This document shows positions 1 to 8,648 of a DNA stretch of 27,627 bases, piece by piece. Source of the DNA: JAWLFY01 sp964462125 (GTDB taxonomy: Bacteria; Planctomycetota; Planctomycetia; Pirellulales; Pirellulaceae); assembly GCA_964462125.1 (NCBI GenBank), contig CAYWXT010000049.1, forward strand, positions 1 to 27,627. The letters are read 5' to 3'. The notes under the pieces are model-generated. The model searched no databases and was not told the DNA's origin. It saw only the letters and a list, made by a program, of their open reading frames with translations. A program made the position numbers and the translations under genes. Numbering within the stretch: the stretch's first letter is position 1; each line of letters opens with the position of its first letter.

Positions 1-271
1 CCTCTACGGACGAGGATAGCGAGATGTGCGGGAAATTGTGAAGATTAATGGCTAGGTTTCAGCGAAAAAGTTTCGGTAACGTGCGTCCGACGGCTCCTCC
101 GAGCGGCGGCATCCGGGGTCAAAGCCTTTCGAGAGTCGATGCAAACCGGGGCGCGGTAGGGGGGGGGCAGGGGAATGAGCATGCCGCCGCGCCGCGGTCG
201 CCCCCGGCGAGGATTCCGAAGGGATCACAGATGGTAGCCGTGGGTAAACGCAGCGCCACCCACGGAACGCG
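1..271. other. Left-edge stretch with no supported gene
   Basis: Short ORFs on both strands here have no recognisable domain, signal or convincing ribosome binding site. They overlap each other in the manner of chance GC-rich frames. The only structure I can support is the palindrome next to the stop codon of the following sulfatase. The first few dozen bases could be the 3' end of a gene outside the window, but no frame shows that convincingly. Confidence 0.5.
238..265. repeat. Stop-proximal palindrome (8-bp perfect stem)
   Basis: CCGTGGGT (238-245) pairs perfectly with ACCCACGG (258-265) around a 12-base loop. It lies 6 bp beyond the stop codon of the minus-strand sulfatase. There is no clear U-tract on either side, so it is more like a REP-type palindrome or mRNA 3'-end stabiliser than a classical intrinsic terminator. 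I associate similar 'CCGTGGGT...ACCCACGG' palindromes with planctomycete genomes, but that is recollection and was not searched. Confidence 0.55.
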
Positions 272-1801
272 CTAAGGCCGGCTGCGACCTGACTCAATGA
301 GTTCGGCAAGTCTCTGCTGGAGGTCTTCGGCGACCTCTGGGTGTTGCTCGATGACGTTTGTCCGTTCGGCGGGATCGTCGACGAGATTGAACAACTGGAA
401 GCGGGCTACCGGTCGACCCTCCAATCGCAATTCGGTATTTCGAGTTCGTTCGGAATCGTGACGCTGGAGTTTCCAATCGCCGACCCGAAATCCGTAGTTG
501 CCTCCCCGGCCGTTATCTTGCTGCACCAGATGCTCGCGGCCCTTGGAGTCCGGCTTACCAAGCAGCGCGTCGTAGACATTGAAGCTGTCCAGGCAGCCGT
601 CTTGGGGAAGCTCGACGCCCGCCATCGCGGCGAGACTGGCGGCCAGATCGATCGTGCAAACGATCTCGTCGGACTCGCCGGTTGGCACGGTTCCGGGCCA
701 GCGAGTGATGAAGGGGGTCCGCGTCCCCGCTTCGTAAACGTTGTATTTGCCGCCGCGAAACGGCCCGGCGGGTTGATGCGAGCCGAGTTTCTCGATCGCA
801 TCGTCTTTGTAGCCGTCATCCAGCACCGGCCCGTTGTCACTGCAGAAAATCACCAGCGTATTCTCTGTCAGCTCGAGCCGGTCGAGGGTGTTGAGCAACT
901 CGCCCACACACCAATCCAACTCGACGATCGCGTCGCCCCGGGGACCGAGCGAGGAGTGGCCCTGAAACCGCTCATGGACCACCCGCGGTACATGGATGTG
1001 ATGCGATGAGAAGAAGAGGAAAAATGGGTTGTCCTGGTTCTCTTCGATCCAGCGGACCGAACGGTCGACCCATTGGTCGGACAGGTCTTCATCGCGGAAA
1101 CGGGCCTCCCGGCCGCCGGTGTAAAAACCGATCCGGCTGATCCCGTTATGAATCGTCGCGTTGTGGCCGTGAGACCAATCCATTTTCAGGGTCTCCCGGT
1201 GGGTGATCCCGGTGGGATGATCCTCGCTCGGTTTCTTGCGGCCGACCCACAAGGGATCGTCTTGGTCGAGATCCCGAACGTGGTGGTCCTCGACATAGAC
1301 TTGCGGCACTCGGTCATTGGTCGTCGGGAGGAGGAAGCAGTGATCGAAGCCGATCTCCAACGGCCCCGGCTTGAGGGCTCCGTTCCAGTCGGGGCCTTCC
1401 TCGCCACCGAGACCCAGATGCCATTTTCCGATCACCGCGGTTTGATAGCCGGCTTGTTTCAGCAACGACGGCAGTGTGGTGGTATCGGGTGGGATCAAGG
1501 CAGGGCTGTTCGGCGGTGCGATCCCCGTCCCGGGCCGGCGGAAGGCATACGTGCCGGTCAAGAACGAGTAACGCGTGGGGGTACACGTCGAGGCTGAACA
1601 GTACCCGCTGGTGAAACGCAACCCCTCCGAAGCAAGGCGGTCGATGTTGGGGGTCGAAACCTCCGTGGCACCGTAACAGGAAATATCGCCGTAACCGACG
1701 TCGTCAGACATGATCACCAGGACGTTGGGCGGATCGGCTGACCAGGCGATGGACGATCCGAGCAGGGCGACGAGCAGCCAGAGGCATGAAAATCGAAACA
1801 T
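272..1801 (-). CDS. Secreted sulfatase (arylsulfatase family, type I FGly)
   Basis: This is a 509-aa alkaline-phosphatase-superfamily sulfatase that would hydrolyse sulfate esters, probably on sulfated polysaccharides outside the cytoplasm. Residues 1-22 form a signal peptide ending near AWSA. Metal ligands D33-D34 sit in 'VIMSDDVGYGD'. The formylglycine motif CTPTR is at residues 73-77; it matches the C-x-P-x-R core with Thr in place of the usual fourth-position Ser. Further family marks are 'GKWHLG', the His-rich 'SSHHIHVPR' and the calcium ligand segment 'FCSDNGPV'. The C-terminus has the usual 'LFNLVDDPAERTN' signature. The ATG at 1801 begins the signal peptide, though its Shine-Dalgarno is weak. 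It is divergent from the pilus secretin and has no clear operon partner. The precise substrate cannot be read from the sequence. Confidence 0.93.
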   Translation of the reverse strand: MFRFSCLWLLVALLGSSIAWSADPPNVLVIMSDDVGYGDISCYGATEVSTPNIDRLASEGLRFTSGYCSASTCTPTRYSFLTGTYAFRRPGTGIAPPNSPALIPPDTTTLPSLLKQAGYQTAVIGKWHLGLGGEEGPDWNGALKPGPLEIGFDHCFLLPTTNDRVPQVYVEDHHVRDLDQDDPLWVGRKKPSEDHPTGITHRETLKMDWSHGHNATIHNGISRIGFYTGGREARFRDEDLSDQWVDRSVRWIEENQDNPFFLFFSSHHIHVPRVVHERFQGHSSLGPRGDAIVELDWCVGELLNTLDRLELTENTLVIFCSDNGPVLDDGYKDDAIEKLGSHQPAGPFRGGKYNVYEAGTRTPFITRWPGTVPTGESDEIVCTIDLAASLAAMAGVELPQDGCLDSFNVYDALLGKPDSKGREHLVQQDNGRGGNYGFRVGDWKLQRHDSERTRNTELRLEGRPVARFQLFNLVDDPAERTNVIEQHPEVAEDLQQRLAELIESGRSRP

Positions 1802-2248
1802 CGGAACTCGCGGGGGGAGTAAGCGGGGAAGGTACGCAGGGAAGTGATTCCCAAGGAAGTGGTTCGCAATGGGAAAACTCGAGTATAGCTCCTCCGACCG
1901 CCACGATCAGGCTGGCGTTGGATGCCCCGCAAAGCTTCTGCCAAACCGCCCACCCTTCCTCCGTTTCCACTCTTTCCCATGCCGCGATTGCCGTTAAGGC
2001 TCCATCCACCGGCGGGCTCCCGCCCTGTCCCTCCCGTTTGTTGTCCCGCCCGCATGTTAACGGAACGGCGCAAGCCGTCCGGCCCCAACCCTCATTCTTG
2101 GTTGGGATAGAGCGAAGCCCGCGCATGGCAACAAACCTCAGGTAAAAAGGCCCCAATTTGCCCACGCGGGAGGCTTTTTACTGGAGGACGGTCATTCCGA
2201 GGGCCGATGCGACACGATATGGAGAAGGAGAACCCACCGGAGAGGGAA
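1802..2248. other. Divergent intergenic region, sulfatase / secretin
   Basis: About 450 bases separate the two divergent genes. Several overlapping frames are open here but show no domains and are antisense to one another, so I do not call a gene. Visible structure includes a GGCGGG-CT-CCCGCC palindrome at 2011-2024 and a weak inverted repeat at 2143-2180. The region should contain promoters for both genes. A GG-N10-GC spacing occurs near 2103, but the flanking bases match the sigma-54 consensus poorly. Confidence 0.5.
2143..2180. repeat. Weak inverted repeat upstream of secretin
   Basis: TAAAAAG (2143-2149) and CTTTTTA (2174-2180) are exact inverted repeats with a GC-rich spacer. The element could be an operator or a leader hairpin for the secretin transcript. 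The stem is short and AU-rich, so it may be chance. Confidence 0.25.
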
Positions 2249-4066
2249 ATGAGCTTTTACCGCCCCGCGCCGTTCCAGGCATTGATGCTCGTCATTGCTT
2301 GCACCACGATTGCTTTGAATGCATCCGCAGGCGATGGGGCGGACGATGCGTCGAGCCGCCGCGACGGTGGTCTCAGCGAAACACTTCCATCGATTCCGGA
2401 AACCCCGCGGCGTTCGACTGAGGCAGTCCAGCAGTTTGTCCAAGGGCTCAGCTCCAACGACGCGGTCGTTCACTTGCGTCCTGGACAGGGCCGCATGCTG
2501 GTGCTCCAGGCCGACATGGTGATCCCGGACCAACAGAGTCCATTGATCGCGGCAGGGGATCCCAGCATCGTGGAATTCGAAGTGGTCGGACCGCGACACA
2601 TCCGTCTTACCGGCCAGCGGATCGGCGTTACCGATCTCTCGATTGTGACGGCGGAAAACGAAACCCACAGCTACGAAGTTCATGTCAATGCGGACCTGGA
2701 GTATCTTGCGGCCCGGCTGAGCGAGATGTTTCCCGATGCCGACCTCAAGCTGTCTCATTTGCGTGACCACGTTGTCGTCGAGGGACAAGCACGCGACAGT
2801 AGGCAGATTGCGCAGATTGAGCGTGCCATCAACGCTTACCTTCTCTCCGTGGTGGCTCAGGAAACGGTCGATGTGAGCGGCAGCAGCGCCACCGACCCTG
2901 ACTTATTGCCTCCTTCGGGAGAACGCCCCCCACCGGCTCCGGACGACTCCTCGCAACCGGCTCCTGATGATGCCCCCCGGACCGATGTGCCGCCACGTGC
3001 CGAGGTCCTCCCGGCATCCGAATCACTGCAGGTTGAAGCTGACGTGCCGGTCCCCCAAGTCATCAACCTGATGCGCGTCCCCGGCCCCCAGCAAGTGCTG
3101 CTCAAAGTTCAGGTTGCGGAGTTGAACCGCACCGCCCTCCGGCAATTCGGCACAAGCTTCCTGTTCCAGGGAAACAGTCATGCGGTGGGGACGTCTGTCG
3201 GTCCGCCGTTGCCGTCCGGAGGCGGCGGAGGTAGTGGCGGCGGTGGAGGTGGAGCTAGCGTCGACAGCCTGTTGGGGCTGCTCAATCCCCTCGGCGCTCA
3301 AGACAGCGTCACGGGTTTCGGGGTGTTCGACCAGGGAGACGTGAACTTCTTCGTCAATGCGCTACGCGACAATCAAGTTCTCAAGGTCCTGGCAGAACCC
3401 AATCTCGTTGCCATGAATGGCGAGCAGGCACACTTCATCTCCGGCGGGGAGTTTCCGATTCCCGTGCCGCAAGTGGGCGCCGGAATTGGGGGCGCGGTAA
3501 CGATCGAGTTCCGAAGATTCGGTGTCGAACTCGGGTTCACTCCACACATTCTTGATGAAGACCGCATTCGCCTGGCTGTGAATCCGGAAGTCAGCGCGTT
3601 GGACTTCGCTACCGGCATTGCGATCCAGGGCACGACCGTTCCGGGGCTGAGTACCCGAGCGACGAGTACGGTGGTGGAGCTTCGCGAGGGGCAGACGCTT
3701 GCCATCTCAGGCATTTTGCAGCTTGAAACGAGTTCCAGCACTCGGCGAATTCCCGGCCTCGGCGATCTCCCTTACGTCGGACCGTTCTTCAGTAGCAACG
3801 AGACGCGCACCTTGGAGAAAGAACTGCTGGTGATGGTCACGCCCCACCTGGTTGAGTCGATGTCGCCGGAGCAAGTTCCGTTGCCGCCGGGTGCGACCGT
3901 GCAGGAGCCCAACGACCATGAGTTTTACTTCAAGGGCCGCATCGAGGGACAAGAACCCGGCCCTTACCGAGCGACCACCGCCTGGGCTTACCCGTTCTTC
4001 AGTCCCGACGACTTGCAGGCGGCGGAGAATTACTACATGTGCGGACCCTTGGGATACACGGAATGA
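2249..4066 (+). CDS. rcpA: Flp/Tad pilus outer-membrane secretin (RcpA/CpaC family)
   Basis: This 605-aa protein would form the outer-membrane channel through which Flp pili exit. A signal peptide is followed by the pilus-secretin N-terminal domain ('LRPGQGRMLVLQ...') and a BON-like segment ('DHVVVEGQARDS'). A Pro/Asp-rich linker comes next, and then the secretin core ('VLAEPNLVAMNGEQAHFISGG', 'VTIEFRRFGVELGFTP', 'RRIPGLGDLPYVGPFF', 'ELLVMVTPHLVE'). A Gly-rich run is inserted within the core region (bases about 3219-3256). The C-terminal tail (EFYFKGRIEG... to CGPLGYTE) looks lineage-specific. I chose the ATG at 2249 because GGAG lies six bases upstream and the signal peptide starts there; an in-frame ATG at 2207 would add 14 hydrophilic residues. 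It is first of three (+) genes that converge on the rest of the tad locus. Confidence 0.93.
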   Translation: MSFYRPAPFQALMLVIACTTIALNASAGDGADDASSRRDGGLSETLPSIPETPRRSTEAVQQFVQGLSSNDAVVHLRPGQGRMLVLQADMVIPDQQSPLIAAGDPSIVEFEVVGPRHIRLTGQRIGVTDLSIVTAENETHSYEVHVNADLEYLAARLSEMFPDADLKLSHLRDHVVVEGQARDSRQIAQIERAINAYLLSVVAQETVDVSGSSATDPDLLPPSGERPPPAPDDSSQPAPDDAPRTDVPPRAEVLPASESLQVEADVPVPQVINLMRVPGPQQVLLKVQVAELNRTALRQFGTSFLFQGNSHAVGTSVGPPLPSGGGGGSGGGGGGASVDSLLGLLNPLGAQDSVTGFGVFDQGDVNFFVNALRDNQVLKVLAEPNLVAMNGEQAHFISGGEFPIPVPQVGAGIGGAVTIEFRRFGVELGFTPHILDEDRIRLAVNPEVSALDFATGIAIQGTTVPGLSTRATSTVVELREGQTLAISGILQLETSSSTRRIPGLGDLPYVGPFFSSNETRTLEKELLVMVTPHLVESMSPEQVPLPPGATVQEPNDHEFYFKGRIEGQEPGPYRATTAWAYPFFSPDDLQAAENYYMCGPLGYTE

Positions 4067-4104
4067 CGAAAGCCTTCCCGGAAGTCCGCACGACCTCAGC
4101 TAAG

Positions 4105-4132
4105 CCTCTCCCCCACAAAGCCGGGGGAGAGG
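4105..4132. repeat. Perfect 10-bp palindrome between secretin and next gene
   Basis: CCTCTCCCCC (4105-4114) and GGGGGAGAGG (4123-4132) form a perfect stem with the loop ACAAAGCC. There is no U-tract after it, so a strong terminator is unlikely. It may be a REP-like element or a processing/stability hairpin lowering expression of the downstream genes relative to the secretin. Confidence 0.6.
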
Positions 4133-4179
4133 GAACAGTGCGAACACCAATCCTGAAACCCGAGTGCGATCCTCCGACC

Positions 4180-4974
4180 ATGCCTTTTTCACGCCCCTTG
4201 CTATACGTTGCTCTCTTGATTGTGGCTCCTGGTGTTGTCTGCAAAGCGACAGCGCAACCCGTGGTGGATGTCGCCGGCGAGCTTCAGGTCGAACCGTCGG
4301 AATCGAGAGAGACCGACGCGAGGCCGGCTGGCCAGTTGTCTGATTCCCGGGTCGATACGCCCCAAGACGAACCGGTCGACGAAGGATTCACCCGGGTGAG
4401 TGATCTGCCAGAACCGGCAACCGAACCGCCAACGGAAGCCAGCGCGTGGACTTGCCCGCAGTCCTGCGAGGGAACTCAAGCCAAGCCGAAGCACTTTGAC
4501 AATCTATACCGTCCCGAGGGTCATTATCGCCATCCAAATACCTTTCGTCCCTTCGGTGACTCCGTCAACGCTGCCTTTGGCACAGAGATTGCCAATGGTC
4601 ATGCGGTACGGATGGTACTTTATCATTACGACTTCGTGGACGGAGGTACGTCACTGAGTCGTCGCGGCCATTCCGAATTGCTGGACATCACGGGCCGCTT
4701 ACTGCGCACGCCACACCCACTCGTGATCCAATCGACCGACGATCCTGAAATGGACGAGGCACGCCGGCATAGCGTGCTCGCGGCACTCACTCAATTACCC
4801 TTTCCGTTTCCAGGCGAAAGGGTCGTGATCGGAAGGCCTTCCGTTTACGGACTCGATGGGATCGACGCGATCCAAGTGCATCAACGATTGATGGGGTTAA
4901 CCAACCTTCAGACGACCGGATCGGGAATCGGCAACCGCACGGGAGCCGCTTCGGGCGGTTCCACCGCGAGATAA
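4180..4974 (+). CDS. Secreted protein of unknown function in the tad locus
   Basis: I do not recognise a named family in this 264-aa protein. It has a clear signal peptide (MPFSRPLLYVALLIV... cleaved near TAQ), an acidic/Pro-rich linker (about residues 25-95) and a more ordered C-terminal part. The segment 'FGDSVNAAFGTEIANGHAVRMVLYHYDF' is followed by a region with alternating strands and helices ('PLVIQSTDDPEMDEARRHSVLAAL'). The gene lies between the secretin and tadD, where other tad loci often carry a small periplasmic secretin partner (RcpB/CpaD). A similar job is therefore plausible, but this is inferred from position only. I chose the ATG at 4180 because the signal peptide begins there; the frame is open upstream to 4039 through a palindrome, which argues against the longer form. 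No clear Shine-Dalgarno is visible. Confidence 0.75.
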   Translation: MPFSRPLLYVALLIVAPGVVCKATAQPVVDVAGELQVEPSESRETDARPAGQLSDSRVDTPQDEPVDEGFTRVSDLPEPATEPPTEASAWTCPQSCEGTQAKPKHFDNLYRPEGHYRHPNTFRPFGDSVNAAFGTEIANGHAVRMVLYHYDFVDGGTSLSRRGHSELLDITGRLLRTPHPLVIQSTDDPEMDEARRHSVLAALTQLPFPFPGERVVIGRPSVYGLDGIDAIQVHQRLMGLTNLQTTGSGIGNRTGAASGGSTAR

Positions 4975-5034
4975 CGAACGTTGACTTTCCGTATCCTCGT
5001 GCATTGCAGCTCAAACCAACTTCATCGAACGCTC

Positions 5035-5781
5035 ATGACCGCCCCGGTTCAAGCCACCGTCGTGTTGTCGCTCCTGATGCTGTGCACCGGATGCTCGGGA
5101 TTTGCACCCCCCTGGCGGCTCGCTCGACAAAGCGGCCCCGACACGCCGACGGCAGAGCAGGCCCTGGGAGTACAAGTGGCCCTGGCGCGGACGCTCGAAC
5201 GCCAAGGCGACCTGGACCAGGCCGAGAACGCCTATCGACAGCTTGTTGAGAAGCACCCGGACGAGCCGGTTGTGCTTCATCGCTTGGCCGTTCTCACAGA
5301 CCGCCATCAACGTTACGAAGAGTCAGCTTCGCTGTTTCAACGCGCCTTGGAATTACAGCCCGATAACCCCAACCTGCTGTGCGATATCGGTTACAGCTTG
5401 TACCTGCAGTGTCGCTGGGATGAGGCGGAATCGAACCTCCGGCAGGCGATCGCGGTCGATCCCCGCCATCGCCGCGCCCACAATCATCTGGGGATGTTAC
5501 TGGCCCGAACCGACCGCCGGGACGATGCGATGGTCGCCTTTCGCAACGCTGGCTGCAGCGAGGCGGAAGCCCACCTGAACCTCGCCCTGGCGTTGGCGGC
5601 CAGTAACCAACCGGAGGCCGCTCAGCAGGCGGTTCGAATTGCTGAAAACTCCGGTTCGGGATCGAAAGCAGCGCAGGAGAAAATCGAGCGCATGCGGGGC
5701 TTGCTCGCCGAAGCGGAATCCAATGATGCTGCACCAACGTCGATCGCGACCAAGCCGAATCAGGATCATTGGCCGAAATAG
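5035..5781 (+). CDS. tadD: TPR lipoprotein, TadD-like
   Basis: This 248-aa lipoprotein has the lipobox LCTGC, with acylated Cys20 followed by SGF. Behind it lie four to five TPR units (for example 'ALARTLERQGDLDQAENAYRQ', 'YEESASLFQRALELQPDNP', 'WDEAESNLRQAIAVDPRHR'). Proteins of this architecture in tad loci (TadD) act as pilotins or assembly scaffolds for the secretin, anchored in a membrane facing the periplasm. I chose the ATG at 5035 because it gives a lipoprotein signal of normal length; an upstream TTG at 4981 would put 18 extra residues in front. The 3' end overlaps that of the converging AAA+ ATPase gene by 16 bp. The tail after the TPRs is low-complexity. Confidence 0.85.
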   Translation: MTAPVQATVVLSLLMLCTGCSGFAPPWRLARQSGPDTPTAEQALGVQVALARTLERQGDLDQAENAYRQLVEKHPDEPVVLHRLAVLTDRHQRYEESASLFQRALELQPDNPNLLCDIGYSLYLQCRWDEAESNLRQAIAVDPRHRRAHNHLGMLLARTDRRDDAMVAFRNAGCSEAEAHLNLALALAASNQPEAAQQAVRIAENSGSGSKAAQEKIERMRGLLAEAESNDAAPTSIATKPNQDHWPK

Positions 5782-7154
5782 CCGCTCCAGACAGTCGCAA
5801 GATTGCTCTCACCGATCGCCAGCGGCTCCTGCCGCAATCGACAGAGATCCAAGGCACGCTCGATCAAATCACGCGGTTCGGAGGAGCGCAGCGGCCGGTT
5901 CTCCTCCGAGTAGCGATCCAGGATCTCATTGAGCAGCGGCGGTGAAACCTCCATTCCAAGACTCTCCGCATAGCTCGAAAAAATCTCCGCGTATTGCTCC
6001 GCTGTCGGCGCTGACAAATGGATCCGATATCCCATTCGCCGCAGAAAAGCGGGGTCCGCCACCTTCTCCACCGTCAGATTGGTCGCCACCACCAGCATCA
6101 ACTGGAACGGTACTTCGATCTTCTGGCCGGTATTCATCGCTAGATAATCGACCTGGTGCTCAAGCGGAATGATCCAACGATTGAGCAACGCATGTGGCTC
6201 GACTTGCTGGCGACCCAAGTCATCGATCAAGAACGTTCCGCCATTTGCCTTCAAATGAAGCGGCGCCTCGTAGAATCGATGCGCGCGGCTATAGGACAAA
6301 TCGAGCGATTCCAATCGCATTTCGCCGCCAGCCACGATGAAGGGTCGTTGGATGCGAATCCAACGGCGATCGACCCGCGGGGGATCCGCGAGTTCGGTTG
6401 CGGCCACCGCGTGTTGCTGAGGGTCAAACAGACGGACGATGTCGCCATCGACTTGGAAACAATGCGGGATCCATATCTCTCCCCCAACCGCCTGGTGCAA
6501 GAGCCTGCCAAGACTCGTTTTTCCATTTCCCGGGGGGCCGAACAAAAACAGACTTCGACCGGATGAAGCCGCAAGTGCCGCCGTCTCCACCACTCGATCG
6601 GCAAGGACCAGCGGGGCCAGCGCAGAACGAACAGCCTCGAGCGTCACCTCAGGTCGCTGAGCCGCTTGCAGCCGAATCATCCGGGTGTAAGACTCCAGGG
6701 CGACCGGCGCGGGTCCCACATAGCCACAGAGTTCGAATAGCCGCGAGGCATATTCACGTCCCCGCTGGGTCACCGCATAACGATACCGAAACGGCCCTTC
6801 CTGGCGAAGCACCTCGACCAAGTGCTCCGCTTTTAGCTGCCACAACAGTTCCTCGACCAGATGCGACGGTAGGTGCAGACGATCCGCCGCCCAGTCGGTA
6901 CTGAAATGAGACACCGTGCTGGCAAGCCGCAGCGTGAGATCGCTCAGCCAAGCGACATCGATCCCTGTCTCGCCAAGCGTCTCCGGGGCCGCCGGTACCG
7001 TCACGCCAGAAATCTCGGTCAGTGAAGGCAGTTCGGACGGATCAGATACACCCGGCGACGGTTCCCCCAAGGGCACCTCCTCGGGTCCAAACAAGTCGGC
7101 AAGCGGATCCTCAGCTGGCTCCACTTCGTTCCGCGCGGAGTCGGTCATCGTCAT
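5766..7154 (-). CDS. Winged-helix / AAA+ ATPase at the end of the tad operon
   Basis: This is a 462-aa cytoplasmic AAA+ ATPase. Residues 1-60 are acidic and disordered. A helical, winged-helix-like domain follows (about 65-165, with 'PSHLVEELLWQLKAEHLVEV' and 'YAVTQRGREYASRL'). The AAA+ module has Walker A GPPGNGKTS (about 206-214), Walker B 'TFLIDDLG' (about 307-314), sensor 'VVATN' and a downstream 'FLRRMGYRI' that could supply the arginine finger. The style is MoxR/ATP-dependent remodeller rather than ParA/MinD. The ATG at 7154 shares one base with the tadG stop (TGATG), so translational coupling is likely; a GTG three bases upstream is possible. It is the last gene of the minus-strand operon. 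I would not call it TadZ, as the deviant Walker A of that family is absent. Its role in pilus assembly is inferred from position. Confidence 0.85.
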   Translation of the reverse strand: MTMTDSARNEVEPAEDPLADLFGPEEVPLGEPSPGVSDPSELPSLTEISGVTVPAAPETLGETGIDVAWLSDLTLRLASTVSHFSTDWAADRLHLPSHLVEELLWQLKAEHLVEVLRQEGPFRYRYAVTQRGREYASRLFELCGYVGPAPVALESYTRMIRLQAAQRPEVTLEAVRSALAPLVLADRVVETAALAASSGRSLFLFGPPGNGKTSLGRLLHQAVGGEIWIPHCFQVDGDIVRLFDPQQHAVAATELADPPRVDRRWIRIQRPFIVAGGEMRLESLDLSYSRAHRFYEAPLHLKANGGTFLIDDLGRQQVEPHALLNRWIIPLEHQVDYLAMNTGQKIEVPFQLMLVVATNLTVEKVADPAFLRRMGYRIHLSAPTAEQYAEIFSSYAESLGMEVSPPLLNEILDRYSEENRPLRSSEPRDLIERALDLCRLRQEPLAIGESNLATVWSGYFGQ

Positions 7155-8644
7155 CACTCGATCAGGATCAAAGGGGTGAAGATCGAGTCATCGTCACCGA
7201 TTTCGCCACTGTAGTCTGGCAATGCGGTCTCATCGACCACGTTCGCCGGCTGGACCCAGACATGCTTTGGCGACCCGCTCTTTTTGACGCCCACGACCGA
7301 AACGCCCACGAATCCTGACAGGGTAAACACCGCATTGTTCCCCGACTCCGTCGGTTCAGCCTCGAACAACAACATGGTCCGGGGCTCACCGATAATGGTC
7401 TCCAAGGCCTTGAGAATCTTCGCCGTCACGCCTGTGTCCCCTTCCGTCGTCAGAGTTCCTTCCTCAAAGGTGAATTCACCGTCGCCGTCAGCGATTCCCG
7501 CCTCCTCCATTAACTGCCAGTCCTCCTCATTGAGGCCTTCCAAAATTTGCCGTTCCAAATCCGCAGCGGAGTTGTCGGAGCCTCCCAAGTCAATGGTCCC
7601 GGCGTTGCCCGCGGTCAAAGCTTGACTGCCCGCTGCTTCCGGATACATATCCACCTCAAAGACGTTATCAGGGCCGTCGGTGACCTCCCACTCCGAAGGA
7701 GCAACCTCGGTGCGGAAATACGAATCCAGAACATCTCGCCGAACGACCGGTTTCTCCACCGTCTCTCCCGTCGCTGGATCCACGACCTCCTCGTACTGAA
7801 TCTCCCCGTCGGAATCGAGTACGTAATCATAAAACAAGGGTCGATCACGATCATAGTATGGCAAGTCCGTCGAGTCATTTGGGTCGCCCACACCCTGGTA
7901 TTCGATCCACTCATCGATCACGATGTCGCTGGGTGACGAACCCCCGGCAAGTTGTGCATCGAACCATCGCTGGGCGTCACTGCGCCGGTACCACGTATCT
8001 CGCCGGAACGCGAACGGCACGATACTGGCCGTCAACCCGCTGCCTGGCTCAATGCGAAAGCCCCGGGTCGGCAGGATCACCGCTGTGGCGCGCACATTCA
8101 CTTCCGTCCGCTCCTGCCCCAGAATGCGCCCAAAAAACAGTGGCAACGGACCGTCACCGCTGTCCGCTGAACCGGAATCCCAGCGGTGCAGATCGACGCC
8201 CACCATGTTGTATGGAGCGACGCCCCAATCCTGGATCCATTCCCCACTGCCGGGATCAAACACTGCTTTTCCCAACCGCACGTCACGCTCGCCGTCTGCG
8301 AATACAGAATCTTGGTCGCCCGCCCGATGCATGGCGGCATACTCAACCGCGCGGGGTTTCACCGCCGCTGCCACCTCCCCTGGATCTTTCCAGCGGCTAA
8401 CACCAAGGCCGGGCAACAATTCCGTCCCCCCGGCCAGCGCAGCGGAGTCGGAAGCGGATTGTAACTGTGTTCGCGTCATGATGATGTAGCCGACATCGAC
8501 CCCCATGGCGACAAACCCAATCAGGACCACTAACACCACCGCCGAGATCACCGCAACCGCACCCCGACGTGACAGGCGTGCGCGATTCGCTAAAGCCGTA
8601 CGGCGACCACGTGAGCCCGCAAGCATACTCTTCAAGAACGACAT
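7154..8644 (-). CDS. tadG: TadG-like Flp pilus assembly protein
   Basis: This 496-aa protein begins with a basic stretch, 'SRRGAVAVISAVVLVVLIGF', and the typical Tad-domain continuation 'GVDVGYIIMTRTQLQSASDSAALAGG'. That is one N-terminal TM helix (about 28-50) with a large external domain. TadG is a minor, envelope-anchored component of the Tad machine. The external part is acidic and rich in Asp/Glu/Gly and is not readable as a known fold; I do not see a clear vWA MIDAS motif. The ATG at 8644 has GGAAGGAG eight bases upstream, overlapping the tadE stop; the frame is open further upstream, but that form would overlap tadE. Unlike TadE, it lacks Glu at +5 after the Gly, so TadV processing is less likely. 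Confidence 0.85.
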   Translation of the reverse strand: MSFLKSMLAGSRGRRTALANRARLSRRGAVAVISAVVLVVLIGFVAMGVDVGYIIMTRTQLQSASDSAALAGGTELLPGLGVSRWKDPGEVAAAVKPRAVEYAAMHRAGDQDSVFADGERDVRLGKAVFDPGSGEWIQDWGVAPYNMVGVDLHRWDSGSADSGDGPLPLFFGRILGQERTEVNVRATAVILPTRGFRIEPGSGLTASIVPFAFRRDTWYRRSDAQRWFDAQLAGGSSPSDIVIDEWIEYQGVGDPNDSTDLPYYDRDRPLFYDYVLDSDGEIQYEEVVDPATGETVEKPVVRRDVLDSYFRTEVAPSEWEVTDGPDNVFEVDMYPEAAGSQALTAGNAGTIDLGGSDNSAADLERQILEGLNEEDWQLMEEAGIADGDGEFTFEEGTLTTEGDTGVTAKILKALETIIGEPRTMLLFEAEPTESGNNAVFTLSGFVGVSVVGVKKSGSPKHVWVQPANVVDETALPDYSGEIGDDDSIFTPLILIE

Positions 8645-8648
8645 CCCG

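Noticed and set aside
2098..2125. Possible sigma-54 promoter upstream of the secretin
   Set aside because: A GG-N10-GC spacing exists, but only about half of the informative positions match the consensus.
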